NCBI GenBank assembly: GCA_947632415.1
Contig: CANRPB010000056.1
Coordinates: 1 to 9,640, forward strand
Reading direction: 5' to 3'
Origin: an uncultured Bacilli bacterium
GTDB lineage: Bacteria; Bacillota_I; Bacilli_A; RF39; UBA660
Length of the DNA stretch: 9,640 nt
Under the pieces are notes generated by a model. That model was given only the letters and a program-made list of their open reading frames with translations. It did no database searches and was not told where the DNA came from. Position 1 is the stretch's first letter. Each line of letters opens with the position of its first letter. This document shows positions 5,551 to 9,640 of the stretch, piece by piece. Position numbers and translations under genes: made by a program.

Positions 5551-5856
5551 ATGGCAATGGAAAAGCAGACTGATATATATAATATTATTGGTCGTAATTT
5601 AAGAAAGTTTCGTATGGAACGTGGATATACTCAAAGAGGTTTATCTGAGGCTTTGCTTTTAAGTGAGAGTTTTATTGCTAAACTTGAGGCTAAGACTTAT
5701 CAAACTATTTCAATTGATACTTTGTTGTTGATTGCTAATTTTTTGGATGTTGATATTACTAGTTTCTTTGATGAGAATATTTTGAATGAGGAAATCCATA
5801 GAAAGAAAAAAAGTGAGAAGAAAAAGAGGGCTAAAAGTGAAAAAAAACCTAGATAG
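5551..5856 (+). CDS. XRE-family HTH regulator with a lysine-rich tail
   Basis: A 101-aa protein. Residues 13-73 are a Cro/CI HTH domain (IGRNLRKFRMERGYTQRGLSEAL, recognition helix LSESFIAKLEAKTYQ, then TLLLIANFLDVDITSFFDE). The last ~20 residues are almost all Lys, Arg, Glu and Ser (KKKSEKKKRAKSEKKPR), likely an unstructured tail that adds DNA or RNA affinity. The ATG at 5551 is chosen because AGGTGAT (5541-5547) aligns well with it; a TTG immediately before and an ATG at 5557 are alternatives. It is divergent from the 67-aa HTH gene, so both may act on the shared 89-base region. Its stop lies inside the terminator hairpin shared with the opposite operon. Confidence 0.8.
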   Translation: MAMEKQTDIYNIIGRNLRKFRMERGYTQRGLSEALLLSESFIAKLEAKTYQTISIDTLLLIANFLDVDITSFFDENILNEEIHRKKKSEKKKRAKSEKKPR

Positions 5857-5866
5857 GTTTTTTTAT
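5841..5866. terminator. Bidirectional terminator shared by convergent genes
   Basis: AAAAAAACCT (5841-5850) and AGGTTTTTTT (5855-5864) form a 10-bp stem with an AGAT loop; each arm gives a U-tract to one direction. The stop codons of the plus-strand HTH gene (5854-5856) and the minus-strand 289-aa gene (5863-5865) both lie within it. Confidence 0.85.
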
Positions 5867-6732
5867 TTTCGTATGTATTGATATGATTTTTTTGTTTTTA
5901 GTTCTTGTAAATGTCCTTCTTTTATATTTCTATTGTATTTTATAAAGCTCGATATGATTGTGTCTGATAGTTTATCGTTTTCGATAAAGTATTGAATTAA
6001 ATCTGCGGTTGGGACTTTTTCATTTTCTATAACTGGGACAATCATATTTATGTTGTTGTCGTATGGATGTTCAAGCATTTCTTGGTAGGTGTTATTTATT
6101 ATGAATAGTATTGTTTGTTTTAGGTTGTTTTCATCATAATTAGCGTATAGTAGTTTTTTTATTGTGCTATAGATGTTTGGATTTGATTTTATATTTTCGT
6201 AGTATTGGATTATGTCGTATATTATTGTTTCTTCTTGTGTTAATGGTTTGTGTAACAAGATTTGATTTAATACCAAAGGATTTAGTTTTAGTAGTTCTTT
6301 GGTTTTTTTTGTTTTTATAATTATTTCTAGTGGCATTGCGTTTAGGATGTAGTTTTTTCTTTGCATTTTGTAGAATCTTTCTAGTCTAGGTTCTATGTAG
6401 TCTAGGTTGTCGGTTATTTTTTTTCTTGCTTGTTGAATTTTTTTGTTATCAATACATTTTATTAATTCTTCTATTATATGTGTTATTTTTTTGTTTTGGT
6501 TAATTAGCGTTTGGGCTGGTGTTGGGTTTATGTTTTTAAATTTATTTATCAAATATTCGTTTGTTTTTTCTTCTTTATAAAGAATTGTTATTATTGATAA
6601 GACGAATATTAATTGATCTTCGTATGTTGATATAAGTAGTTTGTCGTTTCCTAAACTTTTCATTTGCATTAATACGTTTATTATTTTTTCCATTTTTGTT
6701 TGTTCGTCGAAGTAATTAAAATCTATTTTCAT
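5863..6732 (-). CDS. Uncharacterised helical protein encoded downstream of typA
   Basis: A 289-aa protein that I do not recognise. It appears all-helical, soluble, rich in Lys, Asn, Ile and Tyr, with no cysteine-rich site, signal peptide, membrane segment or clear catalytic motif. Repeated helical segments (for example LIISTYEDQLIFVLSI-like, LLKLNPLVLNQILLHKPL and a region near residues 205-270) suggest an alpha-solenoid-like or scaffold fold, which is inference only. The ATG is preceded by AGGGGG a few bases upstream. It begins 18 bases after the typA stop on the same strand, with no terminator between, so it should be co-transcribed with typA and may share its role in ribosome or stress physiology. 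The bidirectional terminator at 5841-5866 ends the operon. Confidence 0.7.
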   Translation of the reverse strand: MKIDFNYFDEQTKMEKIINVLMQMKSLGNDKLLISTYEDQLIFVLSIITILYKEEKTNEYLINKFKNINPTPAQTLINQNKKITHIIEELIKCIDNKKIQQARKKITDNLDYIEPRLERFYKMQRKNYILNAMPLEIIIKTKKTKELLKLNPLVLNQILLHKPLTQEETIIYDIIQYYENIKSNPNIYSTIKKLLYANYDENNLKQTILFIINNTYQEMLEHPYDNNINMIVPVIENEKVPTADLIQYFIENDKLSDTIISSFIKYNRNIKEGHLQELKTKKSYQYIRK

Positions 6733-6750
6733 ATTTTCCCCCTGATTTTT

Positions 6751-8565
6751 TTATATTTTTTTACTGTCATATTTTTTTCTTTCGTTGGTGTTCAGAATTT
6801 TTTTTCGCATTCTGAAATTCTTTGGTGTTACTTCTACTAATTCATCGGTGTTGATGTAGTCTAGGCAGTATTCTAGACTCATTTTTCTTGGTCTTTTTAA
6901 GACTACTGTATGGTCTGATCCTGCTGCTCTGGTGTTAGTTAGTTTTTTGCCTTTTACTACATTTACTGCTAGGTCGTTGTTATGGGTGTGTTCTCCTACT
7001 ATCATTCCTTCGTATACTTCTGTTCCTGGTTCGATGAACATTGTTCCTCTATCTTCTAGTTGACCTAGTGCATAGGCGGTTGCTTGTCCATTTTCCATTG
7101 ATACTAGAACGCCTAGTTTTCTTTCTCCTACGTTAGTAGTGGCCATTTTTCGGTATTCTTTGTATGTATGATTTATGATTCCATAGCCTTTTGTCATGGT
7201 CATAAATTCTGTTGTGAAGCCGATTAGTCCTCTTGATGGTATTGTGTATATTAGTCTTACTTGATTGTCTTGGTTTGTCATATTTTCCATGGTTCCTTCT
7301 CGTGTTCCTAGGGCTTCTATGACACTTCCTACGTATTCTTCTGGTACATCTATTTGGACGTCTTCGTATGGTTCACATTTTATTCCATTTATTTCTTTTA
7401 TGATTACTTCTGGTTTTGATACTTGTAGTTCAAATCCTTCTCTTCTCATATTTTCTATTAATATTGATAGGTGTAGTTCTCCTCTTCCTGATACAATAAA
7501 TGATTCTGAGTCGTTTGGTCTTATTTTTAGTGATACGTCTTTTTCGGTTTCTTTTTCTAGTCTTTCTTGGATTTTTCGTGCGGTTAGAATTTTTCCTTCT
7601 CTTCCTACGAATGGTGATGTGTTTACTCCGAATGTCATTTGAAGGGTTGGTTCGTCTATTCTAAGTAGTGGTAGGGCTTCTTCTTTGCCTATTTCGCATA
7701 CTGTTTCTCCTACGCTTATGTCTGGTAATCCGGCAATGGCTATTATGTCTCCTGCTTCGGCTTCTTCTATTTCTATTCTTTTTAGTCCGATGTAGCCGAA
7801 TATTTTTTGAATACGGAATTGTTTTATACTTCCGTCTACTCTTACGCATGATACCATTTCGTTTACTTTTATTTTTCCTCTTTTTACTACGCCTATTCCT
7901 ATTCTTCCTACAAAGTCATTGTAGTCTAGTAGGGCTGGTTGAAATTGTAGTGACCCTTCTATTTCTACGTGTGGGGCAGGTATGGTTTTTAGTATCATGT
8001 CTAGAATTGGTTTCATGGTTGGCTTTTGTGTTTCTATTTCTTGTTCTAAACTTGATGTTCCGTTTAGGGCTGAGGCGTATACTACTGGGAAGTCTAGTTG
8101 GTCTTCATTTGCTCCTAGTTCTATGAAAAGGTCTAATACTTCGTCGATTACTTGTGCTGGTCGTGCGGTTGGTTTGTCTATTTTGTTTACGACTACTATT
8201 GGTGTTACATTGGCTTCTAGGGCTTTTTTTAATACGAATCTTGTTTGTGGCATTGTTCCTTCGTATGCGTCTACTACTAGTAATACTCCATCTACCATGT
8301 TCATTATTCTTTCTACTTCTCCACCAAAGTCAGCGTGTCCTGGTGTGTCTAGAATATTGATTCTTGTTCCTTTATAGTCAATTGCGGTTGTTTTGGCAAG
8401 TATTGTTATTCCTCTTTCTTTTTCGATATCGTTTGAGTCCATTACTCTTTCATCTATTGTTTGATTTTCTCTAAATGTTCCTGAACTTTTTAGTAATTGG
8501 TCTACTAATGTTGTTTTTCCATGGTCTACATGGGCTATTATTGCAATATTTCTTTTTTCTTTCAT
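6751..8565 (-). CDS. typA: Ribosome-associated GTPase TypA/BipA
   Basis: A 604-aa translational GTPase of normal TypA length. All G motifs are intact: G1 AHVDHGKT (11-18), G2 RGIT (51-54), G3 DTPGH (73-77), G4 NKID (127-130) and G5 SAL (165-167). An EF-Tu-like beta-barrel domain II (about 200-290), an EF-G-like domain III (about 300-385), domain V and the TypA-specific C-terminal domain (from about 480, including GQATAYALGQLEDRG and the basic VKGKKLTNTRAAGSDH) follow in order. Known TypA binds the 70S ribosome in place of EF-G and aids 50S assembly and growth under stress or cold. It is driven by the promoter at 8595-8623. The RBS AAGGA is somewhat far (about 15 bases) from the ATG. The 289-aa gene follows in the same operon. 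Confidence 0.98.
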   Translation of the reverse strand: MKEKRNIAIIAHVDHGKTTLVDQLLKSSGTFRENQTIDERVMDSNDIEKERGITILAKTTAIDYKGTRINILDTPGHADFGGEVERIMNMVDGVLLVVDAYEGTMPQTRFVLKKALEANVTPIVVVNKIDKPTARPAQVIDEVLDLFIELGANEDQLDFPVVYASALNGTSSLEQEIETQKPTMKPILDMILKTIPAPHVEIEGSLQFQPALLDYNDFVGRIGIGVVKRGKIKVNEMVSCVRVDGSIKQFRIQKIFGYIGLKRIEIEEAEAGDIIAIAGLPDISVGETVCEIGKEEALPLLRIDEPTLQMTFGVNTSPFVGREGKILTARKIQERLEKETEKDVSLKIRPNDSESFIVSGRGELHLSILIENMRREGFELQVSKPEVIIKEINGIKCEPYEDVQIDVPEEYVGSVIEALGTREGTMENMTNQDNQVRLIYTIPSRGLIGFTTEFMTMTKGYGIINHTYKEYRKMATTNVGERKLGVLVSMENGQATAYALGQLEDRGTMFIEPGTEVYEGMIVGEHTHNNDLAVNVVKGKKLTNTRAAGSDHTVVLKRPRKMSLEYCLDYINTDELVEVTPKNFRMRKKILNTNERKKYDSKKI

Positions 8566-8594
8566 TTTTTTACACTTCTTTCCTTGACTTGTGT

Positions 8595-8623
8595 ATTATA
8601 TCATAGTTTTTTGTGTTACGCAA
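8595..8623 (-). promoter_or_regulatory. Promoter of typA
   Basis: On the minus strand TTGCGT (8618-8623), 17 bases, and TATAAT (8595-8600), with TG one base before the -10 box (extended -10). The predicted start of transcription is about 20-25 bases before the typA ATG. Confidence 0.85.
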
Positions 8624-8634
8624 AACTTTTTTTA

Positions 8635-8678
8635 GACATTTAAAAACATGAAAATTAGTATATGTTTATTTTCATGTT
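8635..8678 (-). terminator. Terminator after the surface-protein gene
   Basis: On the minus strand AACATGAAAAT (8668-8678) and ATTTTCATGTT (8645-8655) form a perfect 11-bp stem with a 12-base loop, followed by a U-tract (8642-8646). It lies about 50 bases past the stop at 8726 and just before the typA promoter. The stem also occupies the place, downstream of the candidate variable repeat, where retroelement target genes often have a hairpin. Confidence 0.75.
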
Positions 8679-8725
8679 AATTATTTAATATTTTTTATGA
8701 TAAGTATTGATTGTTAGTTTCATTA

Positions 8726-9640
8726 TTAAGGAAGAATTTGAGACTTTGAGACGGTTATAACTGGGCGGACGCCGCGGTTGGTGATACCCACAGAAGTACC
8801 GCTCAAGGTGCCATTGTAGCCCACAAGCCACGCAAAAGAAGAATCACCGACGTGGGCCGTACTTGTCCAATATCCATATGCATTACTAGTTGTGAGTCCT
8901 AAATTACAACCATATTGTTTACAATCTCTTGTGTTATCATATAACCAGGCATAATTACTTGGATTAGATCCATTAGCCACTTGCGCTTGCCAATTTCCAT
9001 TATTTCCGTAGGCTCCATCTAAATAAAAATATCCTTTTGATGTATCCCAATCAGACTTCCTTACTATGGCTGCCACTTCTTCGGCACTTATTAATTTTGC
9101 TTTGTAACCTTTGTAATTTATTGTATAGCCATTGCCACTTGAATCTGTAGCTGCTGTATATGTATCTGTTCTTTCTGGTATTGCTGTCCAATTTTGTGTA
9201 TCATTTTTTAAAGTTTTTAATGCAGTTAATGGACCTCTATTATTACATCCTGTCTTGTCTTCATTACTTGCTGTACAACTATCATAATCAACATTTGGAA
9301 CTTCTCCTCCTAGATATGTTATGCCTAATTCTGTTGAGTCTGCTCCGGTATTTTGGCTATCATAATCTGCTTTTGATGCCCATGCTACTCCTGCTTCAGT
9401 TGTACTATGATCTAGTATCATTGTATATCCATTATCTGATACATCATATACATACCATTTCATACAACCGCTTTTTGTTTCTACACCTGAATTTTCACTA
9501 TATTCTTCCTTTGTACAACTTGTACTTTGTCCATCAGTTGCAGTTGGATTCAAGTATACTTCTATTCCATTACATTTTCCTTTTTCCGTTGAGTATACTT
9601 CTCCTCCTATCATTGTTACTTTGTAGTCGCCTATGGTTAG
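8726..9640 (-). CDS. Partial surface/pilin-like protein with a C-type-lectin-like C-terminus
   Basis: The 3' part (304 codons) of a gene that enters from the right edge; the first in-window ATG (9611-9613) is internal, since the frame is open to the edge and no RBS precedes it. The visible protein is rich in Gly, Ser, Thr, Asn and Tyr. It has seven cysteines near residues 23, 42, 59, 122, 132, 240 and 245, which could form disulfides, as expected of an exported protein. The C-terminal ~125 residues have LISAEEVAAI (183-192), FYLDG, YGYWTSTA (255-262), AWLVGYNG and RGVRPVI (289-295). That order matches the formylglycine-enzyme/C-type-lectin-like folds of Fib_succ_major, DUF1566 or DUF6273-type surface proteins; the exact family is uncertain. 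The last ~110 coding bases differ sharply in composition (see findings). A terminator follows at 8635-8678. Confidence 0.7.
   Translation of the reverse strand, partial: LTIGDYKVTMIGGEVYSTEKGKCNGIEVYLNPTATDGQSTSCTKEEYSENSGVETKSGCMKWYVYDVSDNGYTMILDHSTTEAGVAWASKADYDSQNTGADSTELGITYLGGEVPNVDYDSCTASNEDKTGCNNRGPLTALKTLKNDTQNWTAIPERTDTYTAATDSSGNGYTINYKGYKAKLISAEEVAAIVRKSDWDTSKGYFYLDGAYGNNGNWQAQVANGSNPSNYAWLYDNTRDCKQYGCNLGLTTSNAYGYWTSTAHVGDSSFAWLVGYNGTLSGTSVGITNRGVRPVITVSKSQILP
8752..8860 (-). other. GC-rich, adenine-poor 3' coding island (candidate variable repeat)
   Basis: Within the 3' end of the surface-protein gene the composition jumps to about 55% G+C by hand count. On the coding strand only about 17% of bases are A, against an A-rich coding strand elsewhere. 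Of 37 codons here, 23 end in G or C and only two end in A; most are NNC or NNT (for example GGC TAC AAT GGC ACC). It ends in a G/C run (8763-8777, one A on the plus strand) encoding RGVRP. The block sits exactly between YWTST and VRPVI. This resembles a retroelement variable repeat with its G/C-rich end, but no template repeat is visible in the window. Confidence 0.4.

Noticed and set aside
7265..8377. Several long plus-strand and out-of-frame minus-strand open frames (7265-7642, 7668-8126, 7982-8377, 8154-8360, 7661-7849)
   Set aside because: All lie inside the intact typA gene, have low-complexity Leu/Phe/Ser or Arg/Lys composition, and lack ribosome binding sites; they are shadows of typA.
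8624..9640. Reverse transcriptase or template repeat that would complete a retroelement
   Set aside because: Neither a reverse transcriptase motif nor a second copy of the GC-rich block is present in the window; the candidate rests on the variable-repeat-like segment alone.
1..9640. CRISPR arrays, insertion sequences or transposases
   Set aside because: No regularly spaced repeats and no transposase-like coding sequence were seen on either strand.

Overview
The window is AT-rich (roughly 30% G+C by eye), uses UGA as a stop, carries spore-coat genes (cotJ) and has canonical A/T-rich sigma-A promoters. That suggests a spore-forming, low-GC Firmicute of class Bacilli or a related uncultured gut lineage. 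I cannot name a species. Nearly everything reads leftwards (minus strand) except the cotJ pair and one HTH regulator.

Left part (1-1900): a strong minus-strand promoter and RBS at the very left edge serve a gene outside the window. Next comes a minus-strand two-gene operon: a membrane-anchored XRE-type regulator (930-1844) and a seven-helix membrane protein (251-937). The second start codon overlaps the first stop, so the two are probably translationally coupled.

Middle (1915-3940): a small accessory patch. It holds the 3' remnant of a coiled-coil protein that resembles the tail of plasmid mobilisation proteins, an intact RelB/DinJ-YafQ type II toxin-antitoxin operon with a clear promoter and a palindrome over its -35 box, an 86-aa orphan, and a 5'-truncated reading frame. 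All of this lies downstream of a tRNA-His gene (3947-4023, minus), a typical place for integrative elements to land and decay.

Right-centre (4024-5866): a plus-strand sporulation operon encodes an apparent CotJA-CotJB fusion and CotJC, a manganese-catalase family coat protein, and ends in a good terminator. Two small divergent XRE regulators follow. The second ends in a hairpin terminator shared with the convergent minus-strand operon.

Right part (5863-8623): typA/bipA, a ribosome-associated GTPase with a textbook extended -10 promoter, is followed 18 bases later by an unrecognised 289-aa gene, so the two form one operon.

Far right (8635-9640): the C-terminal part of a large cysteine-containing, probably surface or pilin-like protein runs off the right edge. 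Its last ~110 coding bases switch abruptly to about 55% G+C, are poor in adenine on the coding strand, consist largely of NNC/NNT codons, and end in a G/C run before a conserved RGVRPV-type tail. This layout resembles the variable repeat of a diversity-generating retroelement target and is the most interesting signal here. No reverse transcriptase or template repeat is present in the window, so the idea rests on composition and architecture only.
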